Origin: CAWFXC01 sp963819735
GTDB lineage: Bacteria > Actinomycetota > Acidimicrobiia > IMCC26256 > DASPTH01
Length of the DNA stretch: 64,000 bases
Assembly: GCA_963819735.1 (NCBI GenBank)
Contig: CAWFXC010000001.1
Coordinates: 372,001 to 436,000 of the forward strand
Direction: 5' to 3'
Shown here: piece after piece, positions 26,834 through 35,203 of the stretch
Layout of the letters: every line of letters starts with the position of its first letter
How positions within the stretch are numbered: the first letter of the stretch is position 1
Notes under the pieces: model-generated
What the model saw: the letters and a program-made list of their open reading frames with translations, nothing else
What the model was told of the DNA's origin: nothing
Databases searched by the model: none
Position numbers and translations under genes: made by a program

Positions 26834-27637
26834 ATGACCGTCGACCGCTCGTTCGTGGAGCTCGCAGGCAAGGTGGCGGTGGTCACCGGCGCCGCGCAGG
26901 GAATCGGAGCCGCCAGCGCGGAGGCGTTGGCCGCGTTCGGCGCCGACGTCGCGATCTGCGATCACGAGGGCGACGGCCTGCGCGCCACCGCCGCGACCGT
27001 CGAAGGTCTTGGTCGGCGCGTGGTCAGTGCCGAACTCGACGTGCGCGATCGCGGCGCGGTCGAGGCGTTCACCGCGCGTGTCGCCGACGACCTCGGCGGG
27101 ATCGACATCCTCGTGAACAACGCGGGCGGCGGGTTCATGGCGTCGTTCGTCGACATCCGGCCCAAGGGCGTCACCACGTTGGTCGACGAGAACTTCACCA
27201 GCGTCGTCAACTTCGTGCAATCGTGCGACGCGGCGATGCGCGACGGCGGCTCGATCGTGAACATCACCTCGGTCGAGGCGTTCCGCGCCGCGCCCCGGTT
27301 CAGCATCTACGCGGCGATGAAGGCCGGGATCGAGCAACTCAGCCGCACGCTCGCGCTCGAGCTGGCCGATCGACGCATCCGGGTGAACACCGTCGCGCCC
27401 GACGGCATCCCCACTCCCGGCGACGCCGCCAACGTGGCCGAGATCGTGGGGAGCATCGACGAGTTCGCGAAGACCCTGCCCCTCGGGTTGGGCAGCGCCG
27501 ACGATTGCGCGGCCGCGGTCGTGTTCCTGGCGTCGGACCTGTCGCGCTACGTCACCGGGAGCACGATCCACGTCGACGGCGGCAGCCTGGCCGCCAGCGG
27601 CTGGCGCCGGAAACCTGACGGCGGCTGGACGGTGTAG
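26834..27637 (+). CDS. Short-chain dehydrogenase/reductase (SDR)
   Basis: A 267-residue classical SDR. The cofactor motif is VTGAAQGIG, followed by DILVNNAGGG. The catalytic residues are Ser in NITSVEAF and Tyr/Lys in YAAMK. CDH at the end of beta-2 suggests NAD(H). The ending HVDGGSLAASGWRRK is typical. ATG 26834 follows GCGAGGAACG. It is divergent from the phosphotransferase operon. The 127-base gap between them holds only short CCGGTCCCGACA- and CACTGATCGC-type repeats. Substrate unknown. Confidence 0.93.
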   Translation: MTVDRSFVELAGKVAVVTGAAQGIGAASAEALAAFGADVAICDHEGDGLRATAATVEGLGRRVVSAELDVRDRGAVEAFTARVADDLGGIDILVNNAGGGFMASFVDIRPKGVTTLVDENFTSVVNFVQSCDAAMRDGGSIVNITSVEAFRAAPRFSIYAAMKAGIEQLSRTLALELADRRIRVNTVAPDGIPTPGDAANVAEIVGSIDEFAKTLPLGLGSADDCAAAVVFLASDLSRYVTGSTIHVDGGSLAASGWRRKPDGGWTV

Positions 27638-27662
27638 CGAACGCTCGCGTGGAAGCGCCGGC

Positions 27663-28734
27663 TCAGAGGTTCCAGATCCGGGCCGCGTTGTGCTCGACCA
27701 TCAGGTCGCGCTCGTCGTCGGGCACGCCTTCGAACAGCTCGTCGATGACGCTCAACGACTTCGGCCACGTCGACACCGGGTGCGGATAGTCGCTCGACCA
27801 CATCAGGTTCTGGGCGCCGAGCACGTGCCGCAGATGACGGACCGGGTCGGGCTCGTCGATGAACGTCATCGCCATGTTGCGGTGGTAGTAGAAGCTGGGC
27901 AGCTCCTCACCCAGCACGGGGAATTCGTAGCCCTGGCGCAACACCATGTCGTCGAGGAACGACAGGTAGCCGGCCACCCATCCGAGACCCGGCTCCACGA
28001 ACACGACCTTGAGTTCCGGATACCGGGTGAAGATCCCGGTGAGCAGCCACATGCCGAGCGCTTCACACGCCGACGGCGGCATGCACGACAGCGTCCACGC
28101 CAGCCGGGGGGTGGGGTCGCGGTCGGCCAGGTTGTTCGAGCGCGGTGTTGAGCCCGATGTGGCAGCACACGGGAAGCCCGGTCGCGCTGATCGCCGCCCA
28201 CATCGGGTCGTAGCGCTCGTGGAAGTAGTCGAGCTGACCCAACTCGGCCGGGAAGACCGGGAGCTGCAACGACTTGCCCCCCAATTCGGCGACGCGTTCG
28301 ATCTCGGCCACCGCGAGGTCCATGTCGTGGATCGGAACCTGGTACGTGACGATCAACCGACTCGGGTCGGCCGACGCGAAATCGTGCAGGGTGTCGTTGA
28401 ACGCGCGGGTTGCCTCGGCCGCGCCCGTCTCCAACAGGTAGAGGTAGCGGTACGCGCTCACCTCGCAGTAGAGGACCTCGATGTCGACCCCGTCGGTGTC
28501 CATGTCGACCAGCCGCGCGTGCGGGTCGGAGTAACCTGGGCGATTCCACGACGCGTGCTTGATCTCCGCGCCCGCGGCGTTGGCCTTCGCCGCGTTGCCG
28601 CCGAGCATGGTGCGCCCGGCCTCCATGAGCGCGACGTCGTACTCGCCGTGGAGCTTCGACGCCAGGTGTGCCTTCACGTCGTCGTGCAGCACGCTCACGT
28701 GCGAATCGGACGAGATCACGCGTCGGGTTGCCAT
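27663..28734 (-). CDS. ACMSD-like amidohydrolase family protein (apparent frameshift)
   Basis: About 357 residues. RRVISSDSHVS is the N-terminal metal motif, CHIGLNTAL a mid-barrel His, and MWSSDYPHPVSTW carries the catalytic Asp. The frame changes at 28137: GLNTAL continues as NNLADRDPTPRLAWTLSCMP, with one extra G in GCGCTCGAACAAC (1072 nt, 3n+1). The ATG at 28734 shares its last base position with the BKACE stop (TGATG). It is third in an operon of D-aminoacylase, BKACE and this hydrolase. Confidence 0.83.
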
Positions 28735-29588
28735 CAGGCTGCTCCCTTGAGGCCGAGCATGTCGGCAGTTTGCGCGCAGGACGCCACCGGGCGGCCCGCC
28801 TTCTCGGCCAACGCGACCGCGTGGGCCACCAACTCCTCGTTCGTCACCGGATCGCCGGCGTGGTCTTCCAGGCCGACGCGCAAATGACCACCGCGTTCGA
28901 GCGTGAGCGCGGGGAGGTCGGTCTCGAAGAGATCACCGCCGAGCACCGCCACCGACCACGGCAGCGGCGACCCGTCGAGCATGGCGAGGTAGGCGTCGAG
29001 CGACGGCTTCGTCGGCGGCATGCCGAACCAGAATCCGCCGTCGGCCTCGGGGGCCGGACCCCCGAAGTAGAAGCGGATCATCGTGCCGTCGGGGTACTTG
29101 CCCGCCCGCCAGTACGACAGCGCGGCGCGCAGGAATCCGGGCTCGAAGATCGCGAGCGTGGGCACGAGGTCGAAGCGTTCGCACAGGCTCCACTGGTACG
29201 CGATGTCGTCGCCCGAGTTCACGTACGCGAACCGGGGCCCGAGGTTCACGGTGCCGGGATCGCTCACCCCGATCCGGAGCGCCCCCGACTCCGCGAGCGG
29301 AGTGATGTGGGAGTAGCGCTCCTCCACCGGGCCGATGCCGTTGATGGTCGGGTAGAGCAGCGGGTCGGGCCGGTCGGCGAGCACCGGATCCCACCCTTCC
29401 CGGTACCGGGCGGCCACGACATCACCTTCCGCGCCCATGATGTCGATGTGGTTGTGCACGATCGCCGCGCCGGCGTCGAAGCACGCGGCGGCGGTCTCCG
29501 CGATCTCGGCCGGCATGCGGGGCGTGTCGGCGCTCGCCCCGTTGATCGCGACCTCGATGATGACGTCGTCGTCGGCGCGGACGCTCAT
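28734..29588 (-). CDS. BKACE (3-keto-5-aminohexanoate cleavage-type) family protein
   Basis: A 284-residue TIM-barrel Zn enzyme of the DUF849/BKACE family, which cleaves beta-keto acids with acetyl-CoA. AAIVHNHIDI holds the Zn-binding His pair, LYPTINGIG and GGHLRVGLED are family motifs, and the C-terminal half retains the usual TNEELV helix. The start is ATG 29588, forming ATGA with the preceding stop. BKACE specificity varies widely, so the beta-keto acid is unknown. Linked to an acyl-amino-acid deacylase and an amidohydrolase, suggesting catabolism of an amide-linked acid. Confidence 0.88.
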   Translation of the reverse strand: MSVRADDDVIIEVAINGASADTPRMPAEIAETAAACFDAGAAIVHNHIDIMGAEGDVVAARYREGWDPVLADRPDPLLYPTINGIGPVEERYSHITPLAESGALRIGVSDPGTVNLGPRFAYVNSGDDIAYQWSLCERFDLVPTLAIFEPGFLRAALSYWRAGKYPDGTMIRFYFGGPAPEADGGFWFGMPPTKPSLDAYLAMLDGSPLPWSVAVLGGDLFETDLPALTLERGGHLRVGLEDHAGDPVTNEELVAHAVALAEKAGRPVASCAQTADMLGLKGAA

Positions 29589-31246
29589 GAGCGGACGGCC
29601 GGCTTCACGACCTGGCCGGCATCGAGAACGCCGGTGCGTTCGCCGTCGGTCTGCACCGGCGTGCCGTTGACGACGACGTGGCGCATCCCGACCGGTTGGT
29701 CGGCGGTGAGGCGCTCCGCGTTGGCCGGGAAGTCGCGCACCCGGCGGATCGGCCCGGGCGCCACCGTGGCCGGATCGAACACCGCGACGTCGGCCCACGC
29801 ACCGGGGCGCAGGTAACCGCGGTCGGCGAAGCCGAAGATGTCGGCTTGCTGCCCCGAGAGCTTGCGCACCGCCTGCTCGACCGTGAGCACGCCGCGGTCA
29901 CGCACCCAGTTGGCGAGCAGATCGGTGGCCTGGGGTGCGTCGCACAGCTGGCCGGCGTGCGCACCGGCGTCGGACAACCCGAGGGTGCAGTGCTCCTCCT
30001 GCAGGAGCTTGGCCACTTCGGGCTCGTCGTCGTTGGCGATGATCGTGCGCACCCGGAGCGCGAGCTTGGGCTCGTCGAGCGCGAGGTCGAGCAGGGTGTC
30101 GAGCGGCGTCGACCCGCGCTCGGCCGCGATCTCGCTGAGCCGCCGGTCGACCAATTCGGGATGCGCGATGCTGTCGCCGATGGTGTAGGTGTCCCACCGC
30201 ACCCCGAAGGTCGAGTTGCCCCAGGCGGTGAGCGCCCGGGCCCGCCAGTCGGGGTCGGCGTAGGCGTGGGCCCGCTCCTCGGGCGTCGCCACCTGCAGCG
30301 AGGCGAAGACCTCGTTGGCGTCGAGCGGGTACGGGGAGTCGAGCGAGAACTGGAAGGTGAGCGGCCGCGGCGTGACCTGCGGCCACACCTCGGAACCGTT
30401 CGCCCATCCCGCGCGATTGAGCTCGAGCGTGCGCTTGTGGTTGTCGCCCGGGAAGGTGAGCAGCGCACCCCACGTGAACGGCACGCCGGCGCGGGGCTGG
30501 AGCTCGTACATGTCGGCAGGGAGACACTGCTCGCCCGGCGTGAGCATGACGACACCCCGATGCTCGTCGTGCATCACGTCGAGCATCGATTCGAACTCGG
30601 CGCGATCGGCGAACCGACTCGGCACCGGCTTGCCGTCGACGCCCCGGTGGACCATGGCGAAGCTGGTGGCGAATCCCGCGGCTCCCGCATCCATGGCCTC
30701 CCGCAGCACCCGCTGCAGCTCGGTGACCTCATCCTCGGTCGCGGTGCGCTCGTACGCGTCGTCGCCCATCACGAACAGTCGCATCGCGGTGTGCCCGATG
30801 AACGCCGCGTAGTTGAGGCCGACACCATGCCGTGCGACCGACGCGAGGTACTCGGGGAACGTGGCGAAGTCCCACGGGATCCCGGCGTTCAATGCGGCGA
30901 CGTCCATGTCTTCGACGTTCTCGAGTGTGCGCGCGATCAACTCGTGGTGCTCGGCGCGCGTCGGTGCGATCGAGAAGCCGCAGTTCCCGGCCACGACGGT
31001 CGTGACGCCGTGGTAGCACGACGGCGTGAGCGCGGGATCCCAGAACACCTGCGCGTCGTAGTGCGTGTGGATGTCGATGAAGCCGGGCGCGACGACGCAC
31101 TCCCCCGCGTCGAGCACGCGGTCGCCCTCGAGGTTGCTCCCGATCTCGGTGACCCGGCCGTCGGCGATGCCGACGTCGGCGCGGATGCCATCGCTACCGG
31201 TGCCGTCGACGACCGTCCCGCCCTTGATCACCAGCTGATTCGTCAT
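29585..31246 (-). CDS. N-acyl-D-amino-acid deacylase family amidohydrolase
   Basis: A 553-residue amidohydrolase of the D-aminoacylase class. GFIDIHTHYDAQVFWDP is the first metal motif, TTVVAGNCGFSIAP contains the bridging Cys typical of D-aminoacylases, and LSDAGAHAGQL holds the catalytic Asp. The C-terminal YLRPGAWADVAVFDP is the usual beta-sandwich return. The start is ATG 31246 with GGGGAG upstream. It is first in a three-gene operon. Members also hydrolyse N-acyl-amides other than D-amino acids. Confidence 0.9.
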   Translation of the reverse strand: MTNQLVIKGGTVVDGTGSDGIRADVGIADGRVTEIGSNLEGDRVLDAGECVVAPGFIDIHTHYDAQVFWDPALTPSCYHGVTTVVAGNCGFSIAPTRAEHHELIARTLENVEDMDVAALNAGIPWDFATFPEYLASVARHGVGLNYAAFIGHTAMRLFVMGDDAYERTATEDEVTELQRVLREAMDAGAAGFATSFAMVHRGVDGKPVPSRFADRAEFESMLDVMHDEHRGVVMLTPGEQCLPADMYELQPRAGVPFTWGALLTFPGDNHKRTLELNRAGWANGSEVWPQVTPRPLTFQFSLDSPYPLDANEVFASLQVATPEERAHAYADPDWRARALTAWGNSTFGVRWDTYTIGDSIAHPELVDRRLSEIAAERGSTPLDTLLDLALDEPKLALRVRTIIANDDEPEVAKLLQEEHCTLGLSDAGAHAGQLCDAPQATDLLANWVRDRGVLTVEQAVRKLSGQQADIFGFADRGYLRPGAWADVAVFDPATVAPGPIRRVRDFPANAERLTADQPVGMRHVVVNGTPVQTDGERTGVLDAGQVVKPAVRS

Positions 31247-31514
31247 GTGCGCTCCCCGCGGCGGTCGCGCCCGATGGGCGCGAGCTGAACTCAGCGTAGA
31301 GCGCGTGGCGCCGGACCCGCACGGTACGGCGACGGGCGAATCGTGTCCTTCGACGGCGCACGCGCTGGCCGGAAGGTCAGTTCTTCCTATCCTGGTCGGC
31401 GGTGAGGTCTGCCCCGGTCGGGATGGTGGGCGCGTGAGGGACGCGCGACCGTGCACAGGGATGGATCTCGCGACCATGACCGGTGCGACGTCGGCCGGGG
31501 CCTGAGGGGGCAGC
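31247..31514. other. Divergent intergenic region, 268 bases
   Basis: Between the deacylase (minus) and the GlnX-like gene (plus). No convincing ORF. A CTATCCT/GTTCTTCCTATCC-like stretch near 31381-31393 is the only AT-richer patch and could hold a promoter. Nothing else was recognised. Confidence 0.4.
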
Positions 31515-32877
31515 GTGACGGTGACGCCGACTTCGGCCGGCTCGGGAGACCGCCGGATCCGGATCCAGGGGATGCCGGCCCGGCGGTGGCTGGCCACCAC
31601 GCCCGGCCGCCTACGCACCGCGTCGGTGGTGCTCGTCGTGGGGCTGATCGTGTTCGCGATCGCCGCCACCGCAGCCGTCCGGACCCGCGGCGACGCCGGC
31701 CGCCGGCTCGCGCTCCACTCGACGCCTGAGCTCCTCGCGGCGGAGAACCTCTACGGGAACCTCGCCGACGCCGACGCCGACGCTTCCACGATCTTCCTGC
31801 GCGCGGGTGGTGAGCCCGCCGGGTTGCGGCAGCGCTACCTCCACGACGTGGAACAAGCGGGTGCGCACCTGGCCCGCGGTGGCGCGGCTCACCGAGAGCT
31901 CAGGTGCCGGTCGTGACGCCATCCGCACCATCTCGCAGGAGCTTCCCGCGTACACCGGAAGCGTCGAGTCGGCGCGTGCCAACATACGCCAGGGCTTCGC
32001 GGTCGGCGGTTCGTATCTGCGCGACGCGTCGGCGCGGATGCGCGACCGAATCCTTCCCGCGGCCACGGATCTGTACCGTGACGCTGCGCTCGGCCTCGCC
32101 GCCGACTACCGCACCGGCACCTCGACCGCGACGTTCCTGATCGTGGTGGTCGCGGGCGTCGCCATGCTCACCCTCGTCGCCGTCGTACTCGTGTACGCGC
32201 GACGACGCTCGAACCGCCTCGTCAACATCGGTGTCCTGACCGCCGGCGTTGTCGTGGTCGGCCTGCTCGCGTGGATTCTCGCGTGCTTCGCCGCCGGTCA
32301 CGACGCGATGAACCGCGCCGAGTGGCGCGGGTCGGACTCCGTCGAGGTGTTGGCGAGCGCCCGCATCCTCACCCTCCGCGCCCAGAACAACGAGAATCTC
32401 GCCCTCATCGAGCGCGGCACCGGCGATCAGTACGTCGTCGAGTTCGACCGCGCCGCCGACGCGCTCGGGAGCCGCGACGGCACCGGCGGGCTCCTCGGCG
32501 ATGCGGCGACGGTCGCCGACCGCACCGGTGACCGCGCGCGCATCACTGCCCTGACCGACCACTTCAACGCGCTCGGCGACGTCCACGCGCGGGTGCGCGC
32601 ACTCGACGATGGCGGCAACTGGGAGGATGCCGTCGCCCTCTCGGTGGGGAAGGGTGGTGCCGCGGCCGACGGTCAAGGGCAGGAGCTGCTGGCGGTGCAA
32701 CGCCTCGAGCGCGGGCTGCAGACCGAGATCATGCGCGCGCAGGCGCGGCTCGAAACGGCCGCGAACGACGCCCGCAACGGATTCGGCGTGCTCCTGATCG
32801 CGATCCCCGTCTTCGCGATCGTGGCCGGCTTCCTCGTGTTGGTCGGGCTCGAGCGCCGCATCGCGGAGTACCGATGA
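31515..32877 (+). CDS. glnX: GlnX-like four-helix membrane sensor protein (apparent frameshift)
   Basis: About 454 residues with a short cytoplasmic N-terminus, TM1 (TASVVLVVGLIVFAIAATAA), an extracytoplasmic helical domain, TM2 (FLIVVVAGVAMLTLVAVVLV), TM3 (IGVLTAGVVVVGLLAWILA), a second external domain, TM4 (LLIAIPVFAIVAGFLVLVGL) and the tail ERRIAEYR. This topology and the downstream GlnH match GlnX, which with GlnH and kinase PknG senses amino acids in mycobacteria and corynebacteria. The frame changes near 31875, where HLAR continues as VARLTESSGAG, with one extra base (1363 nt, 3n+1). The start is GTG 31515 after GAGGGGG. No pknG is adjacent. Confidence 0.72.
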
Positions 32878-33892
32878 ACCGCACCCACCTCGTGGCGTCG
32901 GGTCTACTGCTCGCGCTGGCGTCGATCGTGACCGGATGCGGAACCGGCTCGGACGACACGCTCGACGCCGCGTTGCGCCCGTTCCAACCGGCGACGACCA
33001 CCACGACGACTGCACCGCCCGGCACCACCGCACCGCCGCCTGACTGTGACGACGAGCAGGCCCGGCGGAGCTACGCGCCGGCCCTGCCCGTGCCCACACC
33101 GACGCAGTTCCCGCCTGGCAGTCTCATGCAGCGGATCCGGGACCGCGGGAAGCTGATCGTCGCGGTCGACGAGGAGACCAAGGGTCTCTCGTCACGGAAT
33201 TTCGAGGACGACCTCGAAGGGCTCGAGATCGCCCTCGTCGCCGAGATCGCGCGGTCGATCTTCGGCGACGTCGACAACCGCCTCGAGCTGAAGACGGTCA
33301 CACCGAAGCAGAAGATCGACTTCCCGAAGCGCGACGACGTCGACGTCGCCGCCAGCGCGATCTCGATGACGTGCGCACGGTGGCAGGACGTCGCGTTCAC
33401 GTCTGAGTACCTCGAGGCCCGGCACGCGCTGCTCGTGCGCAACGACTCCCCGATCACATCGCCGGCCGATCTCGCGGGACGTCGCGTCTGCGTGACGAAG
33501 GGTTCTTCGTCGGTGCATCTCCTCGAGGACGAGATCGACCCCACGCTCCCGAAGAAGGCGGTGCAGTACCCCGTCGACTTCCGCCACGACTGCCTGCGCG
33601 CGCGCTCCAGGAGGGCACCGCCGACGCGTACCTCGGTCACGACACGTTCCTGCGGGGAATGGCCGAGGAGGATCCGACGATGCGCATCGTGCAGCAGGGG
33701 CAACGCCAGCACTACGCCATGGCCGTCAGCCCGGACCACCCGGAGTTCGTGCAGTACGTGAACGGCGTCCTCGAAGAGCTGCGGGAGAACGGAGGCCTCC
33801 AGCAGCTGTACCACCGTTGGCTGCTCTCCGGCCGGTTCCCCGACGTGCACCCCACCGTCCCGCCGACGGTCCCTCCTCGCCCCGGGCCCTGA
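32874..33892 (+). CDS. glnH: GlnH-like solute-binding lipoprotein (apparent frameshift)
   Basis: About 340 residues. LLLALASIVTGCG is a lipoprotein signal with lipobox VTGC. A Pro/Thr-rich linker follows (TTTTTTAPPG), then a type 3 amino-acid-binding domain (KLIVAVDEETKG, DVAASAISMT, GRRVCVTKGSSS). The frame shifts in the CGCGCGCGC run at 33594-33605: FRHDCLRA continues as LQEGTADAYLGHDTF. The length of 1019 nt (3n+2) fits one extra CG unit or one lost base. The ATG forms ATGA with glnX. It would present Asp/Glu/Gln to GlnX outside the cell. The C-terminal tail is Pro-rich. Confidence 0.8.
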
Positions 33893-33911
33893 CCGGGCCC
33901 TGACCGGGCCG
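33883..33911. repeat. 11-bp tandem repeat at the glnH stop
   Basis: GGGCCCTGACC is repeated, followed by a partial third copy (GGGCCGACC). The first TGA is the glnH stop. The GGGCCC cores are self-complementary, so copies could pair as a weak hairpin between the convergent genes. Confidence 0.6.
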
Positions 33912-33929
33912 ACCGCGCAGAGCCGACGC

Positions 33930-35138
33930 TCAGCGCGTCGACGCCACCAACGGCGCGTGGCCGGGACGGAGGAATCCGATCCCGCCGCCACCGGGATCCT
34001 TCTCGCTCGCGTCGAGCAACTCCGATGCGGGGGAACCGACGCGCTCGATGTGCGGCGCCAGCGCGTCGAGATCGAAGCCGTAGACGCGCGCGGGATTCTC
34101 CATGAGGATCTTCCGCGCGTCGGGCTCCGGCACGCCGAGGTGACCCAGGGTGCCCTGCACGGTGGCGCGCGTGTGCGGCCAGATGGTCTCGAAGTGCGGG
34201 TAGTCGACCCCGAACATCATGTTGTCGACGCCGAGCTCGTCGCGCATCTCGTACTCGATGCGGGCCGGCGGTGACGCGCCCGCGTAGCAGTTGGTGGCCC
34301 AATACTCGCTGGGCAGCCGTCGGATCGTCGGCGCGCGCCCCATCGTGCGCGCGAACTCCATCCAGTCGCCCCGGCTGGCGAGGCCGTCCATGAAGCGCAA
34401 TGTGCCCGGCACCCAGTCGACCATCGTCTCGACGAGCACGAACCGGAGATCGGGATAGCGCTCGAACACGCCCCCGATGATGAGCTGCCACAGCGAACGC
34501 CCGGCGAAGAACGACTGCTCGAGCGCGATCGCCATGATCGCCGCGAACCCCGGCGGGTAGTCGCGCGGGAGCCCCGCACCGCCGTGCTGCGACACCGGGA
34601 GGTCGACCTCCTGACACGCGGCCCACACCGGGTCGAGCGCGGGATCGAAGAAGTAGGTGCCGCCGGGTTCGAGCGGCGGCATCATGATCCCGCCGAGCCC
34701 GTGCTCCTTCGCCCAGTGGATGTCGGCGACGGCTTCGTCGAGATCGTCGAACGAGACGACCGCTTGCCCGGCGCGGCGGCCCGGCGTCTCGGCGCAGAAG
34801 TCGGCCAACCACCGGTTGTAGGTGCGGCGCGCCTCGCGTGCGAGCTCCGGGTCGTCGGCGCGCGCGGCGTCCTGGAACCGAGCGTTCACGAACGGCAGTC
34901 CGTTGGGGAACAGCACCTCCGCGACCACGCCCTGCGCTTCGAGGTCGGCGAGGCGCACGCCGGAGTCCCACTGCGACTCGTCGGGCAGCAGCGGGTTCTT
35001 GTTCGACGACTCGGGCAGGCCGGCCATCGTGGCCGCCCATTCATCGAAGGCGGCGAGATGACGCTGCTCCACGTAGTCGCGGTAGCCCGACCACGATGCC
35101 TTCACGTGACCGTCGACCGAGATGACTGCCAGCTTCAT
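33930..35138 (-). CDS. ACMSD-like amidohydrolase family protein
   Basis: A 402-residue amidohydrolase_2-type protein. AVISVDGHVKA is the N-terminal Asp-x-His metal site, VSQHGGAG and LVETMVDWVPG are barrel motifs, and MMFGVDYPHFETIW carries the catalytic Asp. The C-terminal ILMENPARVYGFDLDAL is typical. The start is ATG 35138 because the long upstream extension is the antisense of the RND gene. It is the third member of this family in the window. Cofactor Zn or Mn is expected; substrate unknown. Confidence 0.87.
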   Translation of the reverse strand: MKLAVISVDGHVKASWSGYRDYVEQRHLAAFDEWAATMAGLPESSNKNPLLPDESQWDSGVRLADLEAQGVVAEVLFPNGLPFVNARFQDAARADDPELAREARRTYNRWLADFCAETPGRRAGQAVVSFDDLDEAVADIHWAKEHGLGGIMMPPLEPGGTYFFDPALDPVWAACQEVDLPVSQHGGAGLPRDYPPGFAAIMAIALEQSFFAGRSLWQLIIGGVFERYPDLRFVLVETMVDWVPGTLRFMDGLASRGDWMEFARTMGRAPTIRRLPSEYWATNCYAGASPPARIEYEMRDELGVDNMMFGVDYPHFETIWPHTRATVQGTLGHLGVPEPDARKILMENPARVYGFDLDALAPHIERVGSPASELLDASEKDPGGGGIGFLRPGHAPLVASTR

Positions 35139-35203
35139 CGTGATCCCCCCGTCGGGTCGCCGTTCGCTCCGTACCCAACGTACCGACCCTCGGCCGTCGC
35201 CGC

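Noticed and set aside
29678..31288. A 536-residue open frame on the plus strand opposite the D-aminoacylase gene
   Set aside because: It is antisense to a well-supported gene and rich in Arg, Gly, Val and His without motifs, as expected from high-GC antisense frames.
33594..33605. Programmed ribosomal frameshift in the glnH CG run
   Set aside because: No slippery heptamer or downstream pseudoknot is evident, and similar breaks occur in many unrelated genes here, so a sequencing error is more likely.
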